Assembly: GCA_009664345.1 (NCBI GenBank)
Contig: CP043547.1
Span: forward strand, 5,112,709 to 5,176,708
DNA: 64,000 nucleotides
Direction of reading: 5' to 3'
From: Planctomycetales bacterium 10988
Lineage (GTDB): Bacteria > Planctomycetota > Planctomycetia > Pirellulales > Pb10988
The position numbers were made by a program, and so were the translations under genes. Shown here one piece after another: positions 28,190 through 37,736 of this stretch. A model generated the notes under the pieces. The model was not told the DNA's origin and searched no databases. It was given only the letters and a program-made list of their open reading frames with translations. Each line of letters begins with the position of its first letter. Position 1 is the first letter of the stretch.

Positions 28190-28737
28190 AAGATGCTTGA
28201 GGTTGCTTACGTTGCAAGGATAGATGAAAAAAACAAAATAGGCAAACAGTATTTAAAAAGTCCTGTTAAGCAGCCCTGTCTGAACACCTAAACTGTAACG
28301 ATTTGATCATATAGATAATATAAAGGGAATATAGCGAAGTGCTAAACCCACTGCATCTTAGGGGAATTTGGGAATTGACAACCCCTAGGATGGGAAAAGT
28401 TTCGACACCCGGTGGAATTCGAGCATTTTCCCGTTAGGCCGAATAGGGGTTTTCCCTACCTAAACCAAGCCACGCAAACGAGGTTAAATGCAAAAGAAGG
28501 GCCGATTTTTAGGAATATGCGAATTTCTTTCAATTTTCCTTTTTTAGTAACCCTAGGTCACCTTTTCTGAAGAAAGCATAGCTTTTATTTCTTATTGGAA
28601 GTACTTCGAGCAAATTCTCTCACCGGAGGGGAAATCAGGAACCATTTGCAGGGAGGTTTCGCATTCAGGAATAGACGGAAAGAATGACGGTTAAAAGGAA
28701 AGGAAAATCTTTCTCTTCGGAATCCATCAAAGTTTAC

Positions 28738-28768
28738 TTGTACTTTCCTTTTCCCCAAGAACTATAAT
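28738..28768 (+). promoter_or_regulatory. Candidate sigma-70-type promoter for resB-ccsA
   Basis: A TATAAT box at 28763-28768 is preceded by TTGTAC at 28738-28743, a 19-base spacing. It lies about 110 bases upstream of the resB start. The -10 box is perfect, the -35 box and spacing are weak. Confidence 0.35.
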
Positions 28769-28878
28769 AGAATGAAGGTTTCTCGAACCTCCTCGGAGGC
28801 GGTTGCTCTCTGCGAACTTGGAACCTTTGAGAGCCGTTTCGCATTCCCCCCTTCTCCAATTCGTTGATTTTACTGATT

Positions 28879-31266
28879 ATGGCACAACCGAGATTACGCT
28901 CACCCGACCAACCTTTTCCGGTGCAGTTGTTGCTGGGGTTCTATGAATTCTGTGCTTCCATGAAGCTGGCAGTGATTCTGATTCTGGCCGCGGCCCTGGG
29001 ACTTGCTTGGGGAACGATCGTTGAAAGCAAATATGGGACGGCCGCCGTCCAATTTGGCATTTGGCAAACCTGGTGGTTCGAGCTATTAAATATCGCCTTA
29101 GCGGTCAATATATTCTGTGCCGCGGCCATTCGGTTTCCCTGGAAACGCCATCAGACGGGTTTCGTCATTACCCACATTGGCCTGCTGATTCTCCTTTATG
29201 GTTGTTACTTGCAACGTAAAGGGGGCATCGACTCCCAGATGCCAATTTTGGAGAAGCAAGAAAACTCCCTTGCCCATGGCGACAATCAGCACATCATGCT
29301 CCAAGTTCAGCCGATCAATGAGACCCCAGCGGAGCAGACGTTTTCCGAAGCAGTCAATAATGGAAAGACGATCGCCGTTCCTTTCCGTGCCGGTCCTTTT
29401 AACTGGAGCTTCTTTGATTGGTCGGCAGCGACCGAAGACCTGGATTGGACGAATCCTCGCGATTGGGTGCCGCTAGCGGCTCATCTTTCCTTTCAACTTT
29501 CCACTCGCGATGTCGGCCTGCTTTCCGATCCGCAAGGATTGTTGCAAGAAGAAGAAATTCAACTAGAGGTGCTGGACTATTACAGTGACAGCGTTGAAAT
29601 GAGCGTCCCTTATCTTCGTGTGGAACTCACGGTCCCGGAGAATCCGCAACAGCGGGCTCAGATGGAGACCCTCGGGATGGGAACCCCGGTCTCGGAAGGC
29701 CCCAAGTCGCGGGATGATTATGATTGGATGCCGGTCGAACTCCATGCTCGCAGTGAACTCAATAGCAGTTGGGAACGCAACCGGCAAACAGTCGGGGGCG
29801 GAACCATGGTCTTCTTGACCGCCGACGCTCCTGCGGAACGTGCCAGCTTTTTGGCCCAGCCCGATCCCCAACTTTTTGGAGAACACGGTCAATTAGTCTT
29901 AGCCGTTGGCGATGAAGTCTTCCGTTTCAATATCGATGAGCTTGAAGATAACGAAGCCCGTCCCCTAGGCGAAACGGGTCTAGAGATCACCCTCAAACGA
30001 TTTGTAGCGAATGCGATTCGGAGTGGTTTCTCGACTTCGGACCGACTTGAAATAGATGAAGCCCCCGGCATGACAGGCCGAACCGATCAGCCGGCCGTAG
30101 AGGTTCTCGTTTCGAAAATCGAAGCAGATTCCGAAAAGGAAGAAAGTTCCGAAGAGGATTCTGAGGAAGAACAAGAAGCTACAGACGACTCCTCCCAAGA
30201 ACGGATTTTGCTGATCGCCGACATTCCCGAACTGAACGAACAAGCCGAAGAGTTAGGCGTTTACGGTGCTTTTTGGTTTTCTCGCAAAGGGCTTTCCGCT
30301 GAAGAACGGATGGCCGGAGGAAGTCGAGGGCGAATCGATTTCCTGCATGGCGACAACCAAAAGCTTTACTATCGCTATTGGAATGGGCAAGAGCTTGTGC
30401 GGGCCGAAGAGATGCCGACCGATGGCACTCTCGTCGAAGCCTTCAAAATGCCCTTCGCCACGTTGCACATGGTCGTCGATAAGGATGACTTCGTTTCCAG
30501 TGCTGAACCGGCGATTCGCGTTTTCCCGAAAGCCTTCCAAAAAGACCTTCCCGCCGGCGGAGGGCGTCGAGCGGCTCACCTTCGGATGACCGTCAATGGA
30601 GAAGTCTCCGAATTTTGGATTGTCGGTATCGGGCTGATGGACGATCTTCTGGAGCAAGTCCGGGAGTTCAATCCTTCCTTGAAAGATCAAATGCTGGAAG
30701 CCTTCCAAATTCCGGAGAAGGAAAGCCTGCAAGTCCGCACGTTTGACTTCGGCGATCGCCGCATCACGGTCACCATGCCGACCGACACCGTTGATATTGG
30801 AACCCTCGTCGAGTTGGAAAAGTTTGAACGCAAGCTCGACCCCGGAACCAGCCAGCCTTCGCACTATGGGAGTGTGGTCAGTTTTCTCGAACCGCAAGAC
30901 CCTGAAAAGGCGTTTCAAAAAGATGTCGCAATCGTCATGAATGCCCCGGTCGACTTTTCTGACCCGCACTCAGGACGAACCTATCGTTTATTCCAAGAAA
31001 GTTTCCGCGGCCCCTATCCTGGTCCCAGTAATCCGCATGGACCGCAAATGGCTTCCGACGAGCGGTTCGTTTCGATCCTGACGGTGAATTATGATCCCGG
31101 CCGTGGCGTGAAATATCTAGGATGTCTCTTGGTCGTCGCCGGCATCGCCACGATGTTCTACATGCGTGCCTACTTCTTTAAGCCGAAGAAATCGACCAAG
31201 TCCAAAACCACTCCTTCCCAGCCTTCTGAAAAAGAACAGCCTTCCTTAGAAGAGGTGTCCGTATGA
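28879..31266 (+). CDS. resB: ResB-family cytochrome c biogenesis protein
   Basis: 795-aa membrane protein of the system II cytochrome c assembly pathway, which with CcsA delivers haem to apocytochromes on the outer face of the membrane. Membrane spans lie near residues 20-42, 65-82 and 97-113, with a fourth near 735-755 close to the C-terminus. The long extracytoplasmic region between carries an acidic stretch of Glu/Asp/Ser (about 415-435). The C-terminus is a basic, then Ser/Glu-rich tail. The ATG at 28879 is preferred over a TTG five codons earlier. The stop overlaps the CcsA start, a tight two-gene operon. Longer than typical ResB, as often in planctomycetes. Confidence 0.85.
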   Translation: MAQPRLRSPDQPFPVQLLLGFYEFCASMKLAVILILAAALGLAWGTIVESKYGTAAVQFGIWQTWWFELLNIALAVNIFCAAAIRFPWKRHQTGFVITHIGLLILLYGCYLQRKGGIDSQMPILEKQENSLAHGDNQHIMLQVQPINETPAEQTFSEAVNNGKTIAVPFRAGPFNWSFFDWSAATEDLDWTNPRDWVPLAAHLSFQLSTRDVGLLSDPQGLLQEEEIQLEVLDYYSDSVEMSVPYLRVELTVPENPQQRAQMETLGMGTPVSEGPKSRDDYDWMPVELHARSELNSSWERNRQTVGGGTMVFLTADAPAERASFLAQPDPQLFGEHGQLVLAVGDEVFRFNIDELEDNEARPLGETGLEITLKRFVANAIRSGFSTSDRLEIDEAPGMTGRTDQPAVEVLVSKIEADSEKEESSEEDSEEEQEATDDSSQERILLIADIPELNEQAEELGVYGAFWFSRKGLSAEERMAGGSRGRIDFLHGDNQKLYYRYWNGQELVRAEEMPTDGTLVEAFKMPFATLHMVVDKDDFVSSAEPAIRVFPKAFQKDLPAGGGRRAAHLRMTVNGEVSEFWIVGIGLMDDLLEQVREFNPSLKDQMLEAFQIPEKESLQVRTFDFGDRRITVTMPTDTVDIGTLVELEKFERKLDPGTSQPSHYGSVVSFLEPQDPEKAFQKDVAIVMNAPVDFSDPHSGRTYRLFQESFRGPYPGPSNPHGPQMASDERFVSILTVNYDPGRGVKYLGCLLVVAGIATMFYMRAYFFKPKKSTKSKTTPSQPSEKEQPSLEEVSV

Positions 31267-34103
31267 TCCGCATTGGATGCAATCGTCTTCCCCAACGAAC
31301 CAACGCTTGGCCGGTCACCATGATGGCCCTGGCTCTCATCTTCCCTTGCTTGTTTCCGAGCAGTTCGCAATCTGTGCAGGCTCAAGAAGCCGCCGTCGCT
31401 GAGGCGTGGTCGGCCTGGGATCAGATGCCGCTGCTGCATGATGGCCGCCTGAAACCGATGGATACCTTCGCGCGGCAGGCCGTACAAATCATCAGTCACC
31501 GCGAATCGCCCAAGCTCGTCGTCGATGGCGAAATCCAAAAATGGGAAGCCGACAAGATGGTTCTCAGTTGGCTCCTCTTGCCGCAAAAGTGGGAGGATGT
31601 CGAGTTTCTCTATGCCAAGCTTCCCGAACTCCGCGAGGAAATTCTCGACATTCCTTTGACCGGAAAAGATGGCGAAACGCTCTCGTATGTCTCTCCGGCT
31701 CAACTTGAAGAACAGTGGCCGATCTTCTTCGCCAAGTGGCAAGAGATTCAGCAGAAGCGACAAAAGGCCCAACGCACCGAGACGACCTTCGAAGCCGTCG
31801 GCCTCGATAAAGCCGTCGAAGAACTCTTCGAAGCGTATTTCCTTTATCGCAATTTGCAATTGAATTCGGTCGATGCCCGCACCCTGGTGGCAGTCAAAAA
31901 TGAATTCGGCCAAGCCCACCAACGTTGGCAGCAGTTCGCCGGGCTCGCTCAATTCTTCCAACCGAATCCAGAGAATCCAGAAGAGTTGGGAAGTGTTCTT
32001 GCTAAATTCCGCAACACCCACGAATCATTGAGCGACCTGCTCAGTCAAATTTGGGTCGAGCCTGCCGAGCTGGACGAAACCCTTTACAGTTGGATTTCTT
32101 CCGCGAAGCAGATCGCGGATTCCTTGGACTTTGCCCGCCGGCAGCTCGAAGAAGGGGAAGGCCCGCCCAACAGCCAACAACTGGGCGAACAGCTACTTCG
32201 CTTGCAACTGACCTTTGTGCAAATCGCCCAATCCGGCGAAGTGATGCAAGAAGCCCTCTATGGGAATCGCGAAGAGTTGGTCGTCATCCCCGCACTGAAC
32301 GCCGAAGCCTTGGAAGCCTTTCGCAATCCCGAGCAGGAAATTTCCGCTTGGCTTGATCTGCAATCCGTCTTGAAGGGATCGCTTGATCATTTGGAGGAAC
32401 TCGGCTATCCCCGCTCGGAAATCGAACGCGTCCGAGGCCGCTTTGCCAGCTTGGAAGAAGTTGCTAACGCCCCTGAGTCACGCCAATTCGGCGACGCCCT
32501 CTCTGCTTTCGTTTCGTCCATCCGTTATCTTGGGACCTCCGTGGATGACATGCGAGCAGACCTCGATTTGAAAGACCGGGACGAAGCCCTTTTGGCCGCG
32601 ACAGCCTACCCACCTACCGACGCGATGGCCCTGGAGGTGCATTACAATCACTTCGATCCGTTCGGCAAATCGTGGATGATCAGTGGCCTCGCCTTGCTCT
32701 GTTTCTGCCTTGCCTTCGGGGTGATGCGAAAGTGGATGTTCTGGGCAGCCCTCACCGTGATGACCGTGGGGATGGCCATTTGTATTTATGGCTTTGCCAT
32801 TCGCGTGGCGATCACCGGCTGGGCTCCGGTTACGAATATGTATGAAACCGTCATTTACGTTGCCCTTTGTGTTTCGATCATGGGGGCATGGTTTATCCTT
32901 TCCCCGCTGACGACCGATGGGTTGCGACTCGCATGGCGATTGACGGCCGTTCCGCTTACTTGGGAAGCCAGCAAGCTCAGCCCAATTGAAGAGCGAGCCG
33001 TTGGTACGGAGAAGAACGCCAATCTCATCAGCCTCGCGTTTCTCCTACCCCGGATCGCCCTGATGGGGGTCACCTTCTATATCCTCTCGATGGCTCCGTA
33101 TGCCGCTGGGGATCGGGTGATCTTGCCGCTCTTGCCGCAAGCCGATGTCGTGGGCTCCGCGATGCCGAGCTTCCAAAAGTTGCTCGCCTGGGCCGTAGGC
33201 TTGGCGGTGTTGATTCCTTCCGTGTGGTATATCCCTCGGGCGGTCATGATGATGCTGATTGGCGTTGTCACGATCCCGCTGGCTCGCCTGAAATCGAAGT
33301 CAAGCGTCATGCAAGAAGTTTATGCCCGCTGGCCATTTGGCGTTGCCGCGACGTTCGCTGCTACCCTTGGTGCGTTTACCGCGTGGTTCTCGACTTCGGT
33401 TCTCGATGGAAATTTCAAAGCCCTGCAACCTGTCCTTCGGGATAACTTTTGGCTTGCGATCCATGTGATCACGATTGTTTCTAGCTATGCCGCGGGGATG
33501 CTCGCCTGGGGGCTGGGGAATATCTCGCTCGGTTACTTCCTTTTCGGCAAGTATCGCGATCCGGTCAAGGCCGGAGCCAAACGCCGCCCCCCCGCGTCCT
33601 GCACGCCGCTTTCACAGTATATCTATAAGTCGATGCAAGTCGCGGTCCTCCTCTTGGCGGCCGGGACGATTCTCGGCGGCTTGTGGGCGGATGTCTCTTG
33701 GGGACGCTTCTGGGGTTGGGACCCGAAAGAGGTTTGGGCCTTGATCTCCCTGCTGGTTTACCTGGCGATCTTGCACGGTCGCTTTGTGAATTGGTTCGGC
33801 AGCTTCGGGCTGGCCGCCGGTTCGGTGCTGGGTGCTTCCGCAATCATCATGAGTTGGTACGGCGTGAACTTCGTCCTCGGGGCAGGTTTACACTCGTATG
33901 GATTCGGCAACGGAGGAATGATGGAAGTCGGCTTGGCCGTGCTGCTCAACTGGACCTTCTTGGCCATGGCCTTCACGCGGTATCGCTTGGAACTTGCCGA
34001 CCGCGGCGAAGCGGCTCAGAAAGTAGCCCCTGCCAGCGAAGACGAAGAACTTTCTGAGGAATCCGCTGAAGCAGAAGAAGAGGAGATGGAAGCGGTCAAG
34101 TAA
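31263..34103 (+). CDS. ccsA: CcsA/CcmF-type cytochrome c assembly protein with large N-terminal domain
   Basis: 946-aa haem-handling partner of ResB. After an N-terminal signal-like span, residues about 40-450 form a helical soluble domain beginning with the LLHDGRLKPMDTFARQA motif seen in long CcsA proteins. About eight membrane spans follow from residue 460. The haem-binding WWD-type motif is WGRFWGWDPKEVWALISL near residue 815, followed by conserved His and the ILHGR turn. The C-terminus is Glu-rich. It overlaps resB by four bases (ATGA). The N-terminal half more than doubles the usual CcsA length; its job is not evident. Confidence 0.88.
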   Translation: MIRIGCNRLPQRTNAWPVTMMALALIFPCLFPSSSQSVQAQEAAVAEAWSAWDQMPLLHDGRLKPMDTFARQAVQIISHRESPKLVVDGEIQKWEADKMVLSWLLLPQKWEDVEFLYAKLPELREEILDIPLTGKDGETLSYVSPAQLEEQWPIFFAKWQEIQQKRQKAQRTETTFEAVGLDKAVEELFEAYFLYRNLQLNSVDARTLVAVKNEFGQAHQRWQQFAGLAQFFQPNPENPEELGSVLAKFRNTHESLSDLLSQIWVEPAELDETLYSWISSAKQIADSLDFARRQLEEGEGPPNSQQLGEQLLRLQLTFVQIAQSGEVMQEALYGNREELVVIPALNAEALEAFRNPEQEISAWLDLQSVLKGSLDHLEELGYPRSEIERVRGRFASLEEVANAPESRQFGDALSAFVSSIRYLGTSVDDMRADLDLKDRDEALLAATAYPPTDAMALEVHYNHFDPFGKSWMISGLALLCFCLAFGVMRKWMFWAALTVMTVGMAICIYGFAIRVAITGWAPVTNMYETVIYVALCVSIMGAWFILSPLTTDGLRLAWRLTAVPLTWEASKLSPIEERAVGTEKNANLISLAFLLPRIALMGVTFYILSMAPYAAGDRVILPLLPQADVVGSAMPSFQKLLAWAVGLAVLIPSVWYIPRAVMMMLIGVVTIPLARLKSKSSVMQEVYARWPFGVAATFAATLGAFTAWFSTSVLDGNFKALQPVLRDNFWLAIHVITIVSSYAAGMLAWGLGNISLGYFLFGKYRDPVKAGAKRRPPASCTPLSQYIYKSMQVAVLLLAAGTILGGLWADVSWGRFWGWDPKEVWALISLLVYLAILHGRFVNWFGSFGLAAGSVLGASAIIMSWYGVNFVLGAGLHSYGFGNGGMMEVGLAVLLNWTFLAMAFTRYRLELADRGEAAQKVAPASEDEELSEESAEAEEEEMEAVK

Positions 34104-34140
34104 ACTCTTTCATCTAAAAGGCACTTTTTACGAAATGAGC

Positions 34141-34177
34141 ACGGTCTAGGATTCAACGCCTAGGCCGTTTTCTTTTG
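34141..34177 (+). terminator. Intrinsic terminator of the resB-ccsA operon
   Basis: ACGGTCTAGG and CCTAGGCCGT form a 10-pair stem (one G-U) with an 8-base loop, followed by TTTTCTTTT. It sits 38 bases after the ccsA stop, next to the stop of the convergent helicase gene. An AAAAGGCACTTTTT palindrome precedes it at 34116-34129. Confidence 0.82.
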
Positions 34178-34178
34178 T

Positions 34179-36314
34179 CTAATACGAACGCCGTGGCCGT
34201 TGCGGTGGTTTGCGTTTTTTGGCGGTGGGTTTGTTGATGGATCGAGGGGGGGCTTTTTTCGAAGGGGCCTTATTAAAGGCTTTCTTCGTCGGCTGCCCAC
34301 TCTTCTTGCGACGTGATTGTGGAGGCATGTCACTGGTATAAGCCTGTTGTGCCGCTTGTCGTCGCAGGGCCAAGAGGTGAGGATTGTCGGCATCGCCACG
34401 CATTTCAAACAAAAATCGACTCGGCACGCTCGGACGAATCTTGCCCCATTTGCGTCTTCCGGCCGTCAGGGTGATCGTCAATTCTTCTTGTGCCCTGGTG
34501 ACGCCGACATAACAAAGCCGGCGTTCTTCCGCCAGGTCGCGTTCGTTCTCGGCCAGCGATCGCTTATGCGGCAGGATGCCTTCTTCCATCCCGACTAAAT
34601 AGACGTAAGGAAATTCCAGCCCCTTGGCACTATGCAACGTTAGCAGCCGCACGGCTTGCGTGTTTTGTTCTTGGCGAGGTTTTTGAATGTCACGATCGGC
34701 CAACGCCATCTGATCAAGGAACTCCATCAAGTTCGGTTTGCTCGCCTGATCCTGATAATTTCCGATTGCGTTGAGCACTTCCTCGATGGAACGACTCCGC
34801 GTCTCTTGTTCTTGCGGGTCCTTATACTGTCGCTTAATCTCCTCGCGATAGTTCGCTTTCTCGAACAGCTCGCGAATCGGGGCCAAAGGCAACTCATATT
34901 TCAGCCTCTGCAAAGGCCGTTCGAAAAGTTTCAAAAAGCGCTTGAGGGATTCGCGGAGTTTCGGAGAAAGTTCTTCGCTTTCCACCTGCTGCTGAATGAT
35001 CTCCCATAAGGGCCGATCTTGCTCGACCGATTGCTGCGTCAGCTTTTGAGTGGTCGTCTGGCCGATGCCACGCGGCGGAGTATTCAAGATTCGCAAGAGG
35101 GCAATGTCATCCTGCGGGTAGACCACCACTTTCATATAGGCCAGCAGATCGCGGACTTCCTTGCGATCATAAAACGACTGACTTCCTTGCAAGAGATAAG
35201 GAACATTCTGCCGACGGAATTCGACTTCGAACGGTCGCGGCTGTTCATTGGTACGGAAGAGTACCGCATAGTCCCCCGGCTTCGTGCCACGGGCGGCCAT
35301 CTGTTCGCGAATCTCTTTCACAACTCCGGCGGCTTCTTCGTTCTCATCGGTAAAACGCACCATCCGCGGCTCGACTCCAGCCCCGCGATGCGAACGCAAC
35401 GTTTTCGGGTGCCGTTGACTATTGAAAGCGATCAGACGATTCGCATAGACAAGGATCGGCTCTCGCGATCGATAGTTCGATTCCAGCCGGACGATCTTTG
35501 CCTCGGGCCAATCGTGTTTGAAATTGAGAATGTGCTGAACTTCCGCCCCGCGCCAACCATAGATCGATTGATCATCGTCGCCGACGACGCAGAGATTCCG
35601 GTGTCGATCGGCGAGGGCTTTGACAATCCGGTATTGAATTCCATTCGTGTCTTGATATTCATCGATCATCAAGTGATCGAACCGCCCCGCCTCCTCGGCC
35701 AGCACTTCCGGGAACTGTTGAAAGATGAGTTCGGTGTGCCGTAACAAATCGTCGAAGTCCACCGCCCCGAGGGTTTTCAACGCATCTTGATAACGACGAT
35801 ACCCTGATGCGGCCAAGTGCTCCAAGTCCGTCCGCGCGGCAGCGATCGCTTGCGACGGGTTATAGCCACGGGTTTTCCAAAAGCTGACACAGCCTAGAAA
35901 ATCCCCAGGCCGGAGGGCTTCGGAACCAAGCTTCAAATCCTGAAGTACCCCCCGGGCGAGGCTGTCTTGATCGCCGCGATCATAAATGGCAAACCGCGAG
36001 GGATACCCGAGCTTCGTGATATGCCGCCGGAGAATCTGTAAGCATAGGGAGTGAAACGTCGCCAAGAGTGGTTTTTTACCCTTTTTCCGTTTTCCTAAAA
36101 GTTGCCCACTCCGTTCTTGCATCTCTCGGGCGGCTTTATTGGTAAAGGTCACCGCCAAAATCCGTTCGGGGGCGATTTTCCTCTGAATGAGATATGCGAT
36201 GCGATAGGTAATCACCCTGGTTTTGCCTGTGCCGGCTCCGGCTAAAACCAACAGGGGACCACGTTCGGTCATCACCGCATCACGTTGGGCGGGATTCAAC
36301 AAGTCCAATTTCAC
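34179..36314 (-). CDS. UvrD/Rep/PcrA-family ATP-dependent DNA helicase
   Basis: 711-aa superfamily 1 3'-to-5' helicase of DNA repair and replication restart. The Q-motif LNPAQRDAVM comes first, then Walker A GAGTGKT (about residue 27-33), motif Ia FTNKAAREMQERSG, Walker B LMIDEYQDTN, motif III DDDQSIYGWRGA, motif IV NYRSREPIL, motif V VRLLTLHSAKGLEF and motif VI ERRLCYVGVTRAQEEL. The C-terminal 60 residues are a Lys/Arg/Pro-rich tail (KKSGQPTKKAFNKAPSKKA), a likely nucleic-acid-binding extension. The start codon is GTG. Family assignment is firm; Rep versus PcrA cannot be separated. Confidence 0.95.
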   Translation of the reverse strand: MKLDLLNPAQRDAVMTERGPLLVLAGAGTGKTRVITYRIAYLIQRKIAPERILAVTFTNKAAREMQERSGQLLGKRKKGKKPLLATFHSLCLQILRRHITKLGYPSRFAIYDRGDQDSLARGVLQDLKLGSEALRPGDFLGCVSFWKTRGYNPSQAIAAARTDLEHLAASGYRRYQDALKTLGAVDFDDLLRHTELIFQQFPEVLAEEAGRFDHLMIDEYQDTNGIQYRIVKALADRHRNLCVVGDDDQSIYGWRGAEVQHILNFKHDWPEAKIVRLESNYRSREPILVYANRLIAFNSQRHPKTLRSHRGAGVEPRMVRFTDENEEAAGVVKEIREQMAARGTKPGDYAVLFRTNEQPRPFEVEFRRQNVPYLLQGSQSFYDRKEVRDLLAYMKVVVYPQDDIALLRILNTPPRGIGQTTTQKLTQQSVEQDRPLWEIIQQQVESEELSPKLRESLKRFLKLFERPLQRLKYELPLAPIRELFEKANYREEIKRQYKDPQEQETRSRSIEEVLNAIGNYQDQASKPNLMEFLDQMALADRDIQKPRQEQNTQAVRLLTLHSAKGLEFPYVYLVGMEEGILPHKRSLAENERDLAEERRLCYVGVTRAQEELTITLTAGRRKWGKIRPSVPSRFLFEMRGDADNPHLLALRRQAAQQAYTSDMPPQSRRKKSGQPTKKAFNKAPSKKAPPRSINKPTAKKRKPPQRPRRSY

Positions 36315-36485
36315 AGCCGTTCCTTCGTTGCTCTGTGCGAATCGTCGAGTGGGGATTGCAGGAAATGAGTTATTGAACCTGTTAATTCATGAGGTCCAAA
36401 ACTCAACTCCCTTGTCTCTTCCTTGCTAACCATTATGCTTGATTATTGTCATTCTTGAATGCCCCGAAATTTGAAGGCGATGTCA

Positions 36486-37253
36486 ATGCCGAAAGACCTT
36501 GACCATATCTTGGAAGATTGGCCCTATAAACCCGGCGAAGTTCAGGCCCGCTTGCTACATGCGGAGGACGGTCGGGAAGTGATTCAAGTTCGTGTCGATT
36601 TGGGCGTTCTACAGTTGGAAGTCGAGAAGCGTCCGGACGGGATGCGTCCTTATGGATACGAAACGTATTCCGATTATCTCAAAAATGAACTATTAGGCCA
36701 GCCGGGTTCGTTCGTTTTAAGTGATTTGCAACAGTCGGAAGTCGATCGCGAGTTCCTACAGTATTATCAACGCCGGATTTGCTGGCTAGCGATTCGCAAG
36801 TTTGAACGAGCGGTTTCCGACGCGGATCACAATTTGGAACTGCTAGACTGTGTCGGGCAATGTGCTCCTAGTGAACAATGGCTTGCCGCTCACGAACAAT
36901 ATCGCCCTTTTATTCTTTTTCATCGGACCCAAGCCGCCAGTATGGCCCATCTCGAAGCAGGTCGCGGGCCGGAAGATGCCGTGCAAGAGATCAATCGGGG
37001 CCTGGATCGCCTCCGCGGGGTTTTCGAACAGCATTCTGCTGAAGACCTTTATGAAGAGAATGAAATGGTTCAGCGATTGATCCACATGCGAGATGCCCTC
37101 CGCGAGGAATATGAGGTTGGATTGACTTTAGAGGAACAACTCGAACAGGCTATCGAAGAAGAAGATTACGAATTGGCCGCAAAATTAAGGGATCAACTTG
37201 CCAATCGTGAAAAAGCCAGTCAAGAAGATTTGGAAAACCCCGAGGGGATGTAG
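36486..37253 (+). CDS. Protein with C-terminal UVR (UvrB/UvrC) motif
   Basis: 255-aa cytoplasmic protein. The N-terminal part (KPGEVQARLLHAEDGREVIQVRVDLGVLQLEVEKRPDG) is beta-rich; the middle is helical and Gln/Glu-rich. The C-terminus carries the coiled UVR motif EEQLEQAIEEEDYELAAKLRDQL (residues about 215-240), the helical hairpin by which UvrB and UvrC touch each other and which also occurs in regulators such as McsA. The start at 36486 is chosen because an AAGG site sits 8 bases upstream; ATGs at 36459 and 36480 are alternatives. It is divergent from the helicase gene. Its function is unknown. Confidence 0.75.
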   Translation: MPKDLDHILEDWPYKPGEVQARLLHAEDGREVIQVRVDLGVLQLEVEKRPDGMRPYGYETYSDYLKNELLGQPGSFVLSDLQQSEVDREFLQYYQRRICWLAIRKFERAVSDADHNLELLDCVGQCAPSEQWLAAHEQYRPFILFHRTQAASMAHLEAGRGPEDAVQEINRGLDRLRGVFEQHSAEDLYEENEMVQRLIHMRDALREEYEVGLTLEEQLEQAIEEEDYELAAKLRDQLANREKASQEDLENPEGM

Positions 37254-37291
37254 TCTTGTTCTCCAGACTGCGAATCGATTGAGAACAAATA

Positions 37292-37322
37292 CTAAAAAAC
37301 ATTGCAAGAACTTGTTTTTTAG
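37292..37322 (+). terminator. Hairpin after the UVR-motif gene
   Basis: CTAAAAAACA and TGTTTTTTAG form a 10-pair stem around an 11-base loop, with the T-run inside the second arm. It starts 38 bases after the gene's stop. AT-rich stem, so only a moderate terminator. Confidence 0.5.
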
Positions 37323-37351
37323 CTGGAGAAATGAATGGCTGATAACCGATC

Positions 37352-37380
37352 GGCAACCAATTCTTGACCAATCGGTTGCC
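37352..37380 (+). promoter_or_regulatory. GGCAACC/GGTTGCC hairpin upstream of csrA
   Basis: A 7-pair inverted repeat with a 15-base loop in the 480-base gap between the UVR gene and csrA. No T-tract follows. Further GGCAACC/CCAACCGG-like stretches nearby suggest alternative pairing. Confidence 0.3.
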
Positions 37381-37612
37381 AGCCAACCGGCAGTCGAGCA
37401 ATCAATTCTCCTTTCAATAGAAAACATCTCTCAATTGAGCTTGCTCGATTTTTCTTTTTAGGATAAATTTTCGCCTACGAATAAACAATTTGTACGCGAA
37501 AAAGTCTCCAAATTCTCAGGTCTACGCCCCTTATTTGCCAAAGTGGGCGGATTGTAACTGATTGTAAGAATTTGGTGTCTATTCATGCGCGTTTCCTATC
37601 TTATTATTAATT

Positions 37613-37653
37613 CTAAGCCCTTACTGGAAAAGAGCTTAGGATTTTTTATTTTA
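37613..37653 (+). terminator. Terminator or attenuator about 85 bases upstream of csrA
   Basis: CTAAGC and GCTTAG form a 6-pair stem with a 15-base loop, followed by GATTTTTTATTTT. It may end a long upstream transcript or act as a leader attenuator for csrA. Confidence 0.5.
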
Positions 37654-37736
37654 TGTACCCGAACTTTGGCATGGCAGTTGCTTTACCTCAGACATTGAAT
37701 TTTTACATTCTCTTCAATGTTTCGAAGGAGACACCC

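Larger units (their letters stand above)
27965..28878. other. Divergent intergenic region, about 910 bases
   Basis: Long AT-rich gap between the YTV gene (minus) and resB (plus). It holds a large imperfect hairpin at 28147-28189 and a candidate plus-strand promoter near 28738-28768. No gene was recognised. The unusual length suggests elaborate control or a long leader for the highly expressed cell-wall protein, which is an inference. Confidence 0.5.
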
